Assembly (NCBI RefSeq): GCF_030317105.1
Contig: NZ_JASZYG010000005.1
Coordinates: forward strand, 124,001 to 188,000
Direction of reading: 5' to 3'
DNA length: 64,000 bases
Origin: Variovorax brevis
Lineage (GTDB): Bacteria > Pseudomonadota > Gammaproteobacteria > Burkholderiales > Burkholderiaceae_C
Shown: positions 8,878 to 18,198 of the stretch, one piece after another
How positions within the stretch are numbered: position 1 is the first letter of the stretch
Layout: every line of letters begins with the position of its first letter
The notes under the pieces: model-generated
The model's database searches: none
Told to the model about the DNA's origin: nothing
Seen by the model: the letters and a program-made list of their open reading frames with translations, nothing else
Translations under genes and position numbers: made by a program

Positions 8878-9718
8878 GGAGCAGTTGAGTAAGCAAACCT
8901 TGTTGAGCGTGCCTGAGATCAGCCATGGGCGGTGTCGGATAAGGCCGCAATGGCTTGTCTTGAATTGCGCTCGTTCTGGTTTTCGAGACGATGGGCAATG
9001 CGAGGAGGAGCGCACGGTGCGGCCCGCCGGAAATTGCGTTTGGATGGTTTGCTCAATTCTTTTGCCGCACGCACGAACTCTTGCGGCTACGGATTTCTTT
9101 TACGAATTGATTTGGCTTTTTCTTAAAGACGCGCCAACAAGCCGGTAGCCAAAGCGCCGCCCCGGTGCCCTGCACGCCCGTCCGAAGATTTGGACAACAA
9201 ATGTCACCGGACTGTGTGAAAGACAGTTCATTTGTATTTTTCCCGCAGCAGTGAAGGGCACATTGGCAGTTTGAAGGCCCATCCGCCCGAAGGAGCGCGC
9301 GTCAACTCTTTCAGATTTTTTGGGTGCAAAGGGCAACTGATGTCCGCAGCGGCGGGCATTGAAAGAGCCTTGTCACTTCACACTCACGTATTCGCTGGAT
9401 TTGCCTCGCGAGACCTCATCTTTTTCGATGCTTTGAACGCGCATGCGCAAGGCGCTTCGGCTCTGCTTTTACGTTACACATTCGTTTTGACAGTGCAAGG
9501 CATGGATCGCAGTATCGCCACCCCTCTGCCCTGCTCGCGTTGACTGGATAAACCATGTGTTCGTTCTGGCGATTGGTGGACAACGCCGCCGTGATCTTCG
9601 AATCGCGCAGTTCTCGCTGCTCACCGCGGGGCATTGGCTTGCGCCCTGCCTTTGCATCATGAAGCGCTGAACCCATCGGATATACCGTTCGTCCAGAACA
9701 AGAAACAGGAAGCGCACG
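8878..9718. other. 841-bp intergenic region without a recognisable gene
   Basis: No frame on either strand shows protein-like composition or a recognisable family; the small open frames here have no start context. The stretch 9050-9560 is visibly richer in A+T than its surroundings. It must hold the promoter of the minus-strand hybrid-kinase operon and possibly that of the VOC gene. A TTGACA hexamer at 9487-9492 followed after 17 bases by CAGTAT is a weak plus-strand promoter candidate. A small RNA cannot be excluded. Confidence 0.5.
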
Positions 9719-10123
9719 GTGTTCTCCCACATCTTTGTCAGCGTCGGCGATTTCGACAGGGCATTCTGGTTTTATGCGCCGTTGATGCGCAGCCTGGGCG
9801 TCGAGCTTCGATTCTTCGAACGGGACAGGCCGTGGGCCGGCTGGCACTGTGAAGGTGGTACGCGTCCTCTGTTCGTGATTTGCCACCCGTTCGATGGTCA
9901 TCCGCATCATCCAGGCAATGGCCAGATGGTCGCGTTTCTTGCGGGCAGCAGGGAAGGCGTCCGCGCCGCTTATCGAACGGCGCTGGCACACGGCGGCATG
10001 GATGAGGGTGCGCCGGCCCTGCGCCCGCAATACCACGCCAATTATTACGGCGCTTACTTCCGCGATCCCGATGGCAACAAGCTCTGCGTGGCGTGCCACA
10101 ACCCTGATTCACCCGGCGGCTGA
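9719..10123 (+). CDS. VOC-family (glyoxalase/bleomycin resistance-like) protein
   Basis: The 134-residue protein starts at a GTG with AGGAAG a few bases upstream. It shows one VOC repeat pair: MFSHIFVSVGDFDRAFWFYAPLM at the N-terminus (as two beta-alpha segments) and YYGAYFRDPDGNKLCVACH at the C-terminus, the usual signature of this metal-dependent fold. Members include glyoxalases, extradiol dioxygenases and antibiotic-binding proteins. The substrate is not predictable. It is followed by a separate secreted-protein gene about 90 bases downstream. Confidence 0.85.
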   Translation: MFSHIFVSVGDFDRAFWFYAPLMRSLGVELRFFERDRPWAGWHCEGGTRPLFVICHPFDGHPHHPGNGQMVAFLAGSREGVRAAYRTALAHGGMDEGAPALRPQYHANYYGAYFRDPDGNKLCVACHNPDSPGG

Positions 10124-10211
10124 GGCTTGCAGCCGGCCGCCGATCCCTTCGACAATGCATCGTTCAACGGGAAGCACGCTGGCTGACCGTTCAACCGATG
10201 GGAGTGCAGCA

Positions 10212-10754
10212 ATGAGAGTTCTTGCCCTCTTTCTCCTCGGCTTGGTCACCTCGCTTGCTGCACTGGCACAGGACGAGGCGCCTTGGAAGGACCGTTATGG
10301 CAATCCGGTGCCGGACACCGAATCCCGGCGCTCCGTCGGCGGGCTGGCGGGTTGGCTGGTTGTCACGCCGGATCGTGATTGGCGCGAGAAATGGGAAACG
10401 CCTTCGGTGCTGGGCCCCAGCTTCAGGGAAGCCAAAAAGGTCGCCAAGGGCCAGCAGGCGCATGTGCTGGTGTTCTTTGCCAATCCCAAGCTGAACGGCG
10501 AAGGCCGTGCCGACCTGGCTTGCGACTTCGACATCGCCAAGCCGGATGGCACGAGCGCGTTTCGCCGCGCCGACGCCGTTTGCTTCAAGGGCACGATCGA
10601 GTCCGGCGCGCACAAGATGTACCTGGCGGGGCCGGTGGTCGATGTCGTCACCGAGGCCGGAGATCCGGTAGGCACGTGGACGGTCAAGGTGTCGCTGCGC
10701 GACAAGGTGCGCAACACGGTGCTGCCGCTCAAGACCACCTTCACGCTGGAATAG
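10212..10754 (+). CDS. Exported hypothetical protein
   Basis: The 180-residue product begins with a clear Sec signal peptide (MRVLALFLLGLVTSLAALAQ, cleavage likely after ALA). The mature part is beta-rich and contains DFDIAKPDGT and ends VLPLKTTFTLE, resembling a periplasmic immunoglobulin-like fold, but I do not recognise the family. The ATG at 10212 is chosen because it directly precedes the signal peptide; an upstream in-frame extension has no such features. It ends one base before the DUF1801 gene and probably shares its transcript. Confidence 0.8.
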   Translation: MRVLALFLLGLVTSLAALAQDEAPWKDRYGNPVPDTESRRSVGGLAGWLVVTPDRDWREKWETPSVLGPSFREAKKVAKGQQAHVLVFFANPKLNGEGRADLACDFDIAKPDGTSAFRRADAVCFKGTIESGAHKMYLAGPVVDVVTEAGDPVGTWTVKVSLRDKVRNTVLPLKTTFTLE

Positions 10755-10755
10755 C

Positions 10756-11163
10756 ATGTCGACGACGCGGCCCACCTCCGACAGCATGGACGACTACATC
10801 TCGGCCTTCTCGCCCGAGGTGCAGGCGGTTCTCCAGGACATTCGCCGGCTGGTGCACCGCTGCGCGCCGGACGCGCAGGAGGCCATCAGCTACCAGATCC
10901 CCGCGTTCAAGCTCAGGGGCGGCGTGCTGATTTACTTTGCCGCGTTCAAGAACCACATTGGCGTGTATCCGCCGGTGCGGGGCGACGCGCAACTGGAGCA
11001 GTCCGTGGCGCCCTTTGCCGGCGAGAAAGGCAACCTTCGCTTTCCGCTGAACCAGCCGATGCCGCTGGACCTGATCGAGCAGATCGTCCGGTTCCGGCAA
11101 GGGCAGATTCTTGCCAAGGCGGCTGCAAAGCGCGCAAAGGCACCCACAAAAGCCCCGACATGA
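10756..11163 (+). CDS. DUF1801 (YdhG-like) family protein
   Basis: The 135-residue protein has the DUF1801 pattern: MDDYISAFSPEVQAVLQDIR, then EAISYQIPAFKLRGGVLIYFAAFKNH split across the core, and a C-terminal FPLNQPMPLDLIEQIVRFR. The fold resembles frataxin-like small proteins, and some relatives have been called iron chaperones; the function here is not established. The tail is Lys/Ala-rich. It lies one base after the exported protein and 16 bases before the RidA-like gene, consistent with a three-gene transcript. Confidence 0.85.
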   Translation: MSTTRPTSDSMDDYISAFSPEVQAVLQDIRRLVHRCAPDAQEAISYQIPAFKLRGGVLIYFAAFKNHIGVYPPVRGDAQLEQSVAPFAGEKGNLRFPLNQPMPLDLIEQIVRFRQGQILAKAAAKRAKAPTKAPT

Positions 11164-11179
11164 AAGGACGGATGAGACC

Positions 11180-11665
11180 ATGGCAAGAATAGAAGCACGG
11201 CTCGCTGCACTGGGACTGGCGCTTCCGGCAGCGGTCAAGGCGCCGGCCGGGGTGGTGCTGCCTTTCCGCTTCGTCCACATCGTGGGCTCGCGCGTCTTTG
11301 TCTCCGGGCATGGCCCGACGAATCCGGACGGCAGCCTGGCCGCGCCCCTTGGAAAAGTGGGCCGCGAACTGACGGTGGAGCAGGGCTATGCAGCCGCCCG
11401 CCTCACGGCGCTCGCCGCGCTGGGCAGCCTGCAGCGCGCGCTGGGCGACCTGGACCGCGTCACCGCGTGGACGCGCGTGTTCGGCATGGTCAATTCGGCG
11501 CCGGGCTTCAACAAGCAGCCCAGCGTCATCAACGGCTTTTCCGACCTCATCATCGACGTCTTCGGGCCGGAGATCGCGGCCCATGCGCGCAGCGCGGTGG
11601 GCATGGCGGAACTGCCCTTCGACATTCCGGTGGAAGTGGAGGCCGAGGTCGCCATCGACGTGTAG
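11180..11665 (+). CDS. RidA/YjgF/YER057c/UK114-family protein
   Basis: The 161-residue product contains FRFVHIVGSRVFVSGHGPTN, the middle segment ALGSLQRALGDLDRVTAWTRV and the C-terminal PFDIPVEVEAEVAID, matching the YjgF-like trimeric fold in its longer form with an N-terminal extension. Canonical RidA hydrolyses reactive enamine/imine intermediates using a conserved Arg; here the C-terminal RxxV-type Arg environment differs (HARSAVGMAELPFD), so deaminase activity is uncertain. The ATG at 11180 is preferred over upstream in-frame codons, which overlap the preceding gene. Confidence 0.85.
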   Translation: MARIEARLAALGLALPAAVKAPAGVVLPFRFVHIVGSRVFVSGHGPTNPDGSLAAPLGKVGRELTVEQGYAAARLTALAALGSLQRALGDLDRVTAWTRVFGMVNSAPGFNKQPSVINGFSDLIIDVFGPEIAAHARSAVGMAELPFDIPVEVEAEVAIDV

Positions 11666-11750
11666 TTCCAGCCACAGTCGCGGGGCCTGACACGGCCACG
11701 TCTTGTAAAAGCGGCATCCTCAGGGTCCGGTGTTCACCGAAGTGTGGACA

Positions 11751-12449
11751 ATGTCAATGAAGATGCCAACTGACCTCATCCTGATTCGCCACGGCGAGAC
11801 CGACTGGAATCGCGAACTGCGATTCCAGGGCCACGTCGACGTTCCTCTCAACGACATCGGCCACGAGCAGGCCCGGCGGCTCGGGCTGCGCATGGCGGGC
11901 GTCAGCGCGCAGCATCTGGTGTGCAGCGACCTCATGCGCTGCCAGCAAACCGCCGCGCCCACGTCGCTGCAACTGTCGCTGCCCATCGTGACGACGGCGG
12001 CGTTGCGCGAGCAGCACTTCGGCGTGGTCGAGGGCATGCGGGCGGACGAAATCCAGGCGCAACACCCGCGCGCGTGGGAAGACTGGCTCAAGTTCCAGGA
12101 AGACAACGCCATGCCTGACGGCGAGTCGGCGCGGCAGTTCCACACGCGCATTCTTGCGGCGCTGACGGACATCGTCGCGGCGCACGCCGGGCAGACGGTG
12201 CTGGTGTTCACGCACGGCGGTGCACTCGACATGGTGTGGCGCACGGCGCGCGGCATCGGCCTGAACGGCCCGCGGCAAAGCGAGATCCCCAATGCCGGCT
12301 ACAACCGCATCCGCATCGGCGATACCGCGGACATGACGAAGATCGACATCGTCGAATGGGCGGACACGCGCCATCTGGCCGATCTGCCGGCACAGCCGAC
12401 CTACGACCAGAAGCGCTACGTGGCGAGCAAGGCCGAGGAAGGCGCTTGA
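11751..12449 (+). CDS. Histidine phosphatase (phosphoglycerate mutase-like) family
   Basis: The 232-residue protein carries the RHG catalytic motif in LILIRHGETDWN, a second-half FTHGGALD with the second catalytic His, and EQHFGVVEG with the general acid Glu. These place it in the cofactor-dependent phosphoglycerate mutase/acid phosphatase branch (GpmB/CobC-like). Substrate choice cannot be decided from sequence. An ATG at 11751 and a second at 11757 both fit; a GTG at 11730 is possible but less likely. It is convergent with the TPR gene, with stops eight bases apart. Confidence 0.88.
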   Translation: MSMKMPTDLILIRHGETDWNRELRFQGHVDVPLNDIGHEQARRLGLRMAGVSAQHLVCSDLMRCQQTAAPTSLQLSLPIVTTAALREQHFGVVEGMRADEIQAQHPRAWEDWLKFQEDNAMPDGESARQFHTRILAALTDIVAAHAGQTVLVFTHGGALDMVWRTARGIGLNGPRQSEIPNAGYNRIRIGDTADMTKIDIVEWADTRHLADLPAQPTYDQKRYVASKAEEGA

Positions 12450-12456
12450 CGGCGTT

Positions 12457-13797
12457 CTAGATGGTGGAAGGCAGCGCCAGCGCTGCGTAGACGGCCGAGG
12501 TCTGGCGCCGCAGCCTTTGCGACTGCGGCTGTCCGTTGAGCTGGCGTTGCAGGATGCCTTGCGCACTCGTCAGCGTGGCCTCGGTGCCGCTTCGCACCAA
12601 GGCGTCGAGGTAGGCCTGCTCGAACAGGTCGCGCTGCGCGTGGCTGCCCCCGATTTCCATCAAACGCGGCAGGGCGGTGCCGAGCCCTTCGAGGGCGCCG
12701 GCGAAATCGCCGCGCGCGTGCGCCAGCAGTCCGCGCGACGCAGGCACGCAGACGCGCTCCCACGCAGCGCGCACGGAGGGTGGGGCCGTGGGTGCGAATC
12801 GCTCGATGTTCTGCAGCAGAAGGTCTGCTTCGGGCCGACCTGCGCGCGCCAGTCCGTACAGGTATTGCAGGTCGAGAAAAGGCAGCACGTGATCGTCGAG
12901 CCGCGCCACGAGATAGCTCGCGACGTCGGTCCAGCGATCACCCACGTCGATGCTGGCCAATTCGAAGCGCGCCAACAGGGAGACGGCGCCGATCTGGTCC
13001 TGCGAGTACGCCTTTTCGACGCCCCACACCTGCTGATCGTACACCGCGAGCGCTTCGGCTTCGCGGCCCAGATCGATCAGGAACAGCGCCACATGCCACC
13101 AGTTGTGGGTGACCATGAAAGAGTTGAGCCCGACCCATGTGTCGCTCGCCTCCTGCATGAAGTCGAGTCCTTCAGACAGCCGCCCTTCGGTGAGCATCAC
13201 GTGGCCCAGCGCGTGGTGCGCCCACGGCTCCTTGCGGCGCATGGCGATGGCGCGGCGCGCCGCCGATTCGGCTTCGCGCATCAGGTGGCATTGCTCATAA
13301 CCGAAGGCGGCCATGCCGTGCAGGTACGGCACGTCGCCCGCTGCCGGCAAGGCTGCCAGCGCGAGGCGCAGCATGCCGGGGCAATCGCCCGTGTTGAAGG
13401 CGTGGTACTGGCCGAGCTTGAGCGAGGCGAGGTCGCGCGGATGCTCGCGCGCCTGTTCGTGGTGCAGCGCAATGGCGCGCGTGATGTCGCCGTCGGCCCA
13501 CGCGCCGATCGCGGCGATGTAGCGTTGTTCTCGCGGCGTGGCCGTCGCAGCGCCTTCTTGCGCGCGCCGCAGGAAAGGGCGCGCGTTCGCCACGGCGTCG
13601 CGCGATTCCGCGAACAGGTGCAGCGTGGCGCAGTAGGCCTGCACGATGGGGCTCGGGTCATCGGCCGCGCTCAGGATGTTGAGGGCGCGCGCCTCGCACG
13701 AGATGAAGCCCTCGACGAAGTCATTGACCGCATCGAGGCTGGTGGCGTCGGTCAGTTGCAGCGGATTGCCGAGGCTGTCTTCTTGCATGCATGCCAT
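12457..13797 (-). CDS. Tetratricopeptide-repeat protein, TTC38-like
   Basis: The 446-residue cytoplasmic protein is made of helical repeats and includes the segments LASLKLGQYHAFNTGD, EPWAHHALGHVMLTEGR and THNWWHVALFLIDLG, which match the tetratricopeptide repeat protein 38 family. It has no signal peptide. Members are of unknown function in bacteria. The ATG at 13797 (MACMQED) is used; ATG 13788 is an alternative. Its 5' end lies close behind the tautomerase gene on the same strand (37 bases), so the two may be co-transcribed from the 14.3-kb divergent promoter region. Confidence 0.85.
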   Translation of the reverse strand: MACMQEDSLGNPLQLTDATSLDAVNDFVEGFISCEARALNILSAADDPSPIVQAYCATLHLFAESRDAVANARPFLRRAQEGAATATPREQRYIAAIGAWADGDITRAIALHHEQAREHPRDLASLKLGQYHAFNTGDCPGMLRLALAALPAAGDVPYLHGMAAFGYEQCHLMREAESAARRAIAMRRKEPWAHHALGHVMLTEGRLSEGLDFMQEASDTWVGLNSFMVTHNWWHVALFLIDLGREAEALAVYDQQVWGVEKAYSQDQIGAVSLLARFELASIDVGDRWTDVASYLVARLDDHVLPFLDLQYLYGLARAGRPEADLLLQNIERFAPTAPPSVRAAWERVCVPASRGLLAHARGDFAGALEGLGTALPRLMEIGGSHAQRDLFEQAYLDALVRSGTEATLTSAQGILQRQLNGQPQSQRLRRQTSAVYAALALPSTI

Positions 13798-13833
13798 TGT
13801 GCCGTCCGCTTCGCCTCGTGCAAAAGCGCGTGC

Positions 13834-14232
13834 TCAAACGCCCGCTTGCTGATGGCGGTACTCCTGCGTATGCCCGCCATAGCCATAGGCGGCGGCGCGC
13901 GCGTCGATGAGATGCACGTACGACACCTCGTGGAGGTTGCCCCGCAACGCCGCCATGGCTGAATGAATCTCGCGTATGTAGCGCGCCTTCTGCGCCTTCG
14001 TGTTGGTCTCGTCCGTGATGCTGATGTCCAGGTTGAAGGCCGACTTGCCCAATTCGGCGAGCGACTGGCCACCGACGAACCAGGCGTCGGCCGCGATGTA
14101 TTGCACGGTGACGGCGATGACGGGCAGTTCCTTGCCCAGAACGGTCTGCGTCAACTCGGCCACCTTGTCGACGGCCTTGCGGGTAAGTTGCGCGTCGGGT
14201 TGCCCGGAGAGGTGAATGGCGATGTGTGGCAT
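13834..14232 (-). CDS. Tautomerase-family enzyme
   Basis: The 132-residue product starts MPHIAIHLSG. After Met removal Pro1 would be N-terminal, the catalytic base of the 4-oxalocrotonate tautomerase superfamily. The pattern LTRKAVDKVAELTQTVLGK and VTVQYI supports the beta-alpha-beta fold; the length is about twice that of the 62-residue 4-OT subunit. The start must be the ATG at 14232 for Pro1 to be exposed. It is divergent from a LysR regulator 105 bases away, which is the usual arrangement for a regulator and its target. Confidence 0.87.
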   Translation of the reverse strand: MPHIAIHLSGQPDAQLTRKAVDKVAELTQTVLGKELPVIAVTVQYIAADAWFVGGQSLAELGKSAFNLDISITDETNTKAQKARYIREIHSAMAALRGNLHEVSYVHLIDARAAAYGYGGHTQEYRHQQAGV

Positions 14233-14337
14233 GGCGTGTGTCCTTTCGTTGATGGTGCGGTCATTCTGGGATTGCACGTGCCATCTGAAAAGCGGGAAGA
14301 TATGATGCATGTCATCTGTTATTCGAATGGATAAAAC
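14233..14337. promoter_or_regulatory. Divergent tautomerase/lysR intergenic control region
   Basis: These 105 bases separate two divergent starts and must contain both promoters. Near the lysR end there is an AT-rich stretch with the dyad ATGATGCATGTCAT (about 14301-14314), a plausible binding site for the LysR protein; LysR-type boxes are usually T-N11-A with dyad symmetry. This assignment is inference from position and symmetry. Confidence 0.45.
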
Positions 14338-15207
14338 ATGCAGGGACTCGATCTTGAGCAGCTTCGAACCTTCCTCGCGGTGATCGACGCCGGCAGCCTG
14401 ACGGCGGCTGCGCCACGGGTCTTTCTTTCGCAATCCGCCGTGAGCGAACAGATGCGCAAGCTGGAAGAGCGGGCAGGGCAGGCTTTGCTGGCGCGCAGCA
14501 AACTCGGCGTCGTGCCGACCGGCGCGGGCACGCGCCTGCAGGCGCATGCGCAGCGCCTCGTCGCGCTGGCCGACGAGGCGCTTCGCGACATCCGCGGCGA
14601 CGCATTGCAGGGCGAGCTTCGCCTCGCCGTGACCGACTACTTCAGGCCGCAAGAGCTGACCAAGCTCCTGAGCCGCCTGGGCCAGAGCTATCCGCAGACA
14701 CGCCTGAACGTGAGCATTCTCAAGAGCAGCGAGATTGAGGCAGCCTACGCGCGCGGCGATTTCGATGTGGGCCTGTCGATGCGGGTCGTGGGTTCTGTGC
14801 AGAAAGACAGCGCATCCGCGCAGGCACCTGTCTTGCGGCGAGAGTCCCTGGCGTGGATGGGCGCGAGTGGACTGCGCGTCACGCGCGGCGAGCCGTTGCG
14901 GCTGCTGGTCTTGCCGGACAATTGCTCGTTGCGCCAGTTCACCGAGCAACTATTGCAAAAGCGCCGCGTGCCCTACTCGGTGGCGCACGTCGCATCCGGC
15001 GTGGCAGGGTTGCAGTCTGCGCTCGCGGCTGGGCTGGGCGTTGCCTGCCTCAACGAATCCGCCATGGGCGAGGGCGTGACGCCGCTGGTGCCGCCGCACG
15101 GCCTGCCTGCCTTGCCGCGCGTGGCCTTTCATTTCTTGCCGGCGCGGCGCGGTGAGACCGACTTCGTATCGCGGGCGCGTGAACTGCTGGCGTCGTATCT
15201 GGTTTGA
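14338..15207 (+). CDS. LysR-family transcriptional regulator
   Basis: The 289-residue protein has the LysR N-terminal winged helix (LDLEQLRTFLAVIDAGSLTA, then SQSAVSEQMRKLEER as the recognition helix) and a periplasmic-binding-like effector domain from about residue 90. It is divergent from the tautomerase gene and probably regulates it. Residues near 28-31 (APRV) replace the commonly seen AA..L..t pattern, but the recognition helix is intact. The effector is unknown. Confidence 0.92.
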   Translation: MQGLDLEQLRTFLAVIDAGSLTAAAPRVFLSQSAVSEQMRKLEERAGQALLARSKLGVVPTGAGTRLQAHAQRLVALADEALRDIRGDALQGELRLAVTDYFRPQELTKLLSRLGQSYPQTRLNVSILKSSEIEAAYARGDFDVGLSMRVVGSVQKDSASAQAPVLRRESLAWMGASGLRVTRGEPLRLLVLPDNCSLRQFTEQLLQKRRVPYSVAHVASGVAGLQSALAAGLGVACLNESAMGEGVTPLVPPHGLPALPRVAFHFLPARRGETDFVSRARELLASYLV

Positions 15208-15228
15208 GACGGACGCCGGCGCCAGAAA

Positions 15229-16635
15229 TCACTCCGCCGGTGGCTCCGGCCACGGACGCTGTGGCGCGCGGATCTGCTCGAAGGCGCGCGATACGCGCAA
15301 CACGCCCAGATCATCGAAGCGATGCCCCGCGATCTGCATCCCGATCGGCAAGCCTTCCCGTGTGTAGCCGCAGTTGATCGACGCCGCAGGTTGCTCCGAC
15401 ATGTTGAAGGGCACGGTGAAGCCGATGTGCTCCAGCGGCCGCATCGGGTCGTTGGTAGGCGAGGGCAGTTCGGCCGCCGCCGGCAGATTGGGCGCAGTCG
15501 GCGAGATCACGTAGTCAAAGCGCGCACAGGCATTGACGGCAGCAACGCGCGTGGCGTGGAACTGGCTGAATGCGCGGAACACATGCTCGCCGCTGAACTG
15601 CGCAGCGCTCTCGGCCCATTGGCGGATGTACGGCAGCACCCTGGCGCGCTGTTCGGCGCGCAGCGCGTTCATGTCCACCAGCGAGCGCATGCGCCAGAAG
15701 TGGTCCATGCCGTCGAGCATGGGCTGCGACATGAAAGGCTGCATCACTTCCACGATGGCGCCCGCCTGCTCGAACCAGCGCGCGGCCTGTTGCACCGCCT
15801 GACGAATTTCAGGCTCCACGGCCAGCCCGCATCCCGCGTCGAGCAGCAGGCCGATGCGCAAGCCCTTCAGGTGGCCGGCATCGACGTCGAAAGACGCCCA
15901 GTCAATGTCTTGCGCCGGCAGGCTCATGCTGTCGCGCGCGTCGGGTTGTGACAGCACCTGCATGGCCAAGGCGCTGTCGGCGACCGTTCGCGTAATGGGC
16001 CCTGCCGCGCGACCCATGTAGGGCGGATCGATGGGAATGCGCCCCAGGCTGGGCTTGAGCGTGAAGATGCCGCACCACGATGCCGGCAGGCGAAGCGAGC
16101 CGCCGATGTCCGTGCCGATGTGCAGCGGCCCGTAGCCGGCCGCCGTTGCCGCGCCCGCGCCCGCGCTGGAACCACCCGGCGTAAGCGACAGATCCCACGG
16201 ATTGCGCGCCAACCGGTGAAAGCTCGAGAGCCCTGAAGACAACATGCCGTAGTCCGGCATCGTCGTCTTGCTCACGACGATGGCGCCGGATTCCTTCATC
16301 CGCGCCGCGGGCGGTGCGTCGGCGGTTGCGGCCCGCAGGTCGACCGCTGCGGTGCCCGCGGGCATCGGATCACCGCGCGTGGCGATGTTCTCCTTGATGG
16401 TGATCGGCACGCCGTCGAGCGGACCCAAAGGCTGCCCGTTGTGCCAGCGCCTTTCCGAGGCGTGTGCCTGCTCCAGCGCCTGGTCGGGCCGCAGCAGCCA
16501 CGTGGCCTGCAGGTGCGGCTCCCAGCGCTCGATGTGGTCGAGCACCGCCTGCGTCACCTCGACCGGACAGAGCGTACCCTCGCGATAACCTGCGACCAGT
16601 TCGGCCGCGGAGACAGCGTGCAAAGCGTCGTTCAT
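15229..16635 (-). CDS. Amidase-signature family hydrolase
   Basis: The 468-residue protein shows the amidase signature with the full Ser-cisSer-Lys triad: Lys in PITIKENIATRG (about residue 82), the cis-Ser in TPGGSSAGAG and the nucleophile Ser in IGTDIGGSLRLPAS. Such enzymes hydrolyse carboxamides, acylated amino acids or aryl amides. It lies 15 bases after the stop of the solute-binding protein on the same strand, at the end of the ABC transporter operon, so it probably acts on an amide or peptide-like compound that the transporter imports. It has no signal peptide, which fits cytoplasmic action after import. It is not GatA: no gatB or gatC gene is adjacent. Confidence 0.9.
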   Translation of the reverse strand: MNDALHAVSAAELVAGYREGTLCPVEVTQAVLDHIERWEPHLQATWLLRPDQALEQAHASERRWHNGQPLGPLDGVPITIKENIATRGDPMPAGTAAVDLRAATADAPPAARMKESGAIVVSKTTMPDYGMLSSGLSSFHRLARNPWDLSLTPGGSSAGAGAATAAGYGPLHIGTDIGGSLRLPASWCGIFTLKPSLGRIPIDPPYMGRAAGPITRTVADSALAMQVLSQPDARDSMSLPAQDIDWASFDVDAGHLKGLRIGLLLDAGCGLAVEPEIRQAVQQAARWFEQAGAIVEVMQPFMSQPMLDGMDHFWRMRSLVDMNALRAEQRARVLPYIRQWAESAAQFSGEHVFRAFSQFHATRVAAVNACARFDYVISPTAPNLPAAAELPSPTNDPMRPLEHIGFTVPFNMSEQPAASINCGYTREGLPIGMQIAGHRFDDLGVLRVSRAFEQIRAPQRPWPEPPAE

Positions 16636-16650
16636 GCAGCGGCCGAGCCC

Positions 16651-18141
16651 TTACCAGCTCATTGTCGACAGGTCGTTGCAGAAGATCGGCATCGCGGTCC
16701 ACAGGCCCTTGACGCCCTTCTTTGCAACGATCGGAAATTGCGGCTGGAAGAGGAAGGCGTTGGCGGCGTCGGTGGCCAGGATCTTCTGCGCGTCGCCCAG
16801 CAGCTTGTTGCGCTCGGCGGCGTTGCCCGTGGCCTTGATCTTGTCGTACACCGCGTTGAATTCCTTCGACTGGTATTCCCAGTAGTAGTCCGGCTTGGCG
16901 TAGTTACCCAGGTCGAAGGGCTCGGCGTGCGAGACGATGGTGAGGTCGTAGTTGTGCGCGCCGCCGTAGATGCCGCTGAGCCATTGCGCCCACTCGACGT
17001 TCTGGAGCTTCACCACGATGCCGATCTTGGCGAGTTGCGCTGCGATCACTTCGCCGCCCTGGCGTGCGTACGGTGGCGGCGGCACCGGCATGGTGAGTTC
17101 CAGCGGCGTCTTCACGCCGGCCTCGGCCAGCAGCTTTTTCGCCTTTTCGAGGTCGTAGGGGTTGATGGCCGTCGTGTCGATATATCCCGGCAGGCCCTGC
17201 ACGTAATGGCTCCCGATGGGCACGCCGAACCCGTCTGCCGCGCCTTCGATCACCGCCTTGCGGTCGATTGCCGCGAGGATCGCGCGGCGTACGCGCACGT
17301 CGTCCAGCGGCTTGTGCTTGTTGTTGATTGAAACGATGGTCTTCGCCAGCGATCCGGCTAGGATGACCTGGAATTGCGGGTTGGCCTTGAACTGCGGCAC
17401 CACGCGGGTGCCGATGCGCGGAAACGCATCCACGTCGCCTGCGAGCAGCGCCGTCGCTTGCGCGGCTGCGTCCGAGATGAAGCGGAAAGTCACGCGCTTG
17501 AGCTTGATGGCCGAGGCATTGCGAAAGCCATCCCAGGTCGTCAGCACCAGCGAGGAACCCTTCACCCAACTTTGCAGCTTGTACGGGCCGGTTCCCACCG
17601 GCTGCGTGGCATTGGTGTCGGCACTCTTGGGCTCGACGATCATGGCCGTTGGCTGGCCGAGCAGGAAGGGCAGGTCCGGGTCGATTTCCTTGTTGATGAG
17701 CACGACGGTGTGCTCGTCGATCACTTGCGTGCTCAGGTTCGCAAAGGTGCGCTTGTCCTTGTTCGTGCTTTTTTCGGAGCCGGCGCGGTCGAAGGAGAAC
17801 TTGACGGCCTGTGCGTTGAAGGGCTCGCCGTTCTGGAACTTCACGCCCTTGCGCAACTTGAAGGTGTAGGTCTTGAGGTCGGGCGAGATCTCCCAGCTTT
17901 CCGCCAGCAAGGGCGTGACCTTGCTGCCGGCGTTGATCTTGGTCAGTGTCTCGTGGATGTTGTAGAGCGTGATCTCGCCGATGGCCGCGGCGGCGTTCGC
18001 GGTCGCATCCAGCCCCGGCGGTTCCAGCGCCATGCCGAGCACCATCGCGTCCTTCCTGGACTGGGCGAACGCCGCAGGGGGAAGCGTCAGCGGCAGGGTG
18101 CCCAGCGCGGCAGTGGTCAGGAGGGTGCGGCGTTTCAACAT
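16651..18141 (-). CDS. ABC transporter substrate-binding protein, family 5 (oligopeptide/nickel type)
   Basis: The 496-residue protein begins MLKRRTLLTTAALGTLPLTL, a signal peptide ending near AFAQ. It has the family 5 extracellular solute-binding features: LAESWEISPDLKTYTFKLRKGVKF (as two adjacent pieces), NGEPFNAQAVKFSFDRA and RVRRAILAAIDR. Such lipid-free periplasmic proteins deliver peptides, glutathione, nickel-type chelates or opines to DppBCDF-like transporters. The nearby amidase suggests an amide or short-peptide ligand; that is inference. It is encoded after the ATPase genes, whereas in many dpp-like operons the binding protein comes first. Confidence 0.92.
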   Translation of the reverse strand: MLKRRTLLTTAALGTLPLTLPPAAFAQSRKDAMVLGMALEPPGLDATANAAAAIGEITLYNIHETLTKINAGSKVTPLLAESWEISPDLKTYTFKLRKGVKFQNGEPFNAQAVKFSFDRAGSEKSTNKDKRTFANLSTQVIDEHTVVLINKEIDPDLPFLLGQPTAMIVEPKSADTNATQPVGTGPYKLQSWVKGSSLVLTTWDGFRNASAIKLKRVTFRFISDAAAQATALLAGDVDAFPRIGTRVVPQFKANPQFQVILAGSLAKTIVSINNKHKPLDDVRVRRAILAAIDRKAVIEGAADGFGVPIGSHYVQGLPGYIDTTAINPYDLEKAKKLLAEAGVKTPLELTMPVPPPPYARQGGEVIAAQLAKIGIVVKLQNVEWAQWLSGIYGGAHNYDLTIVSHAEPFDLGNYAKPDYYWEYQSKEFNAVYDKIKATGNAAERNKLLGDAQKILATDAANAFLFQPQFPIVAKKGVKGLWTAMPIFCNDLSTMSW

Positions 18142-18198
18142 AACAAGAACTCCAGCTCGGGTAATAAAAGTTGTGAACGGTGATAAGCAACAGAGACG

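Noticed and set aside
9232..9543. Possible small gene of about 100 codons
   Set aside because: It has no ribosome-binding site, no recognisable family and an irregular composition; kept as part of the intergenic region.
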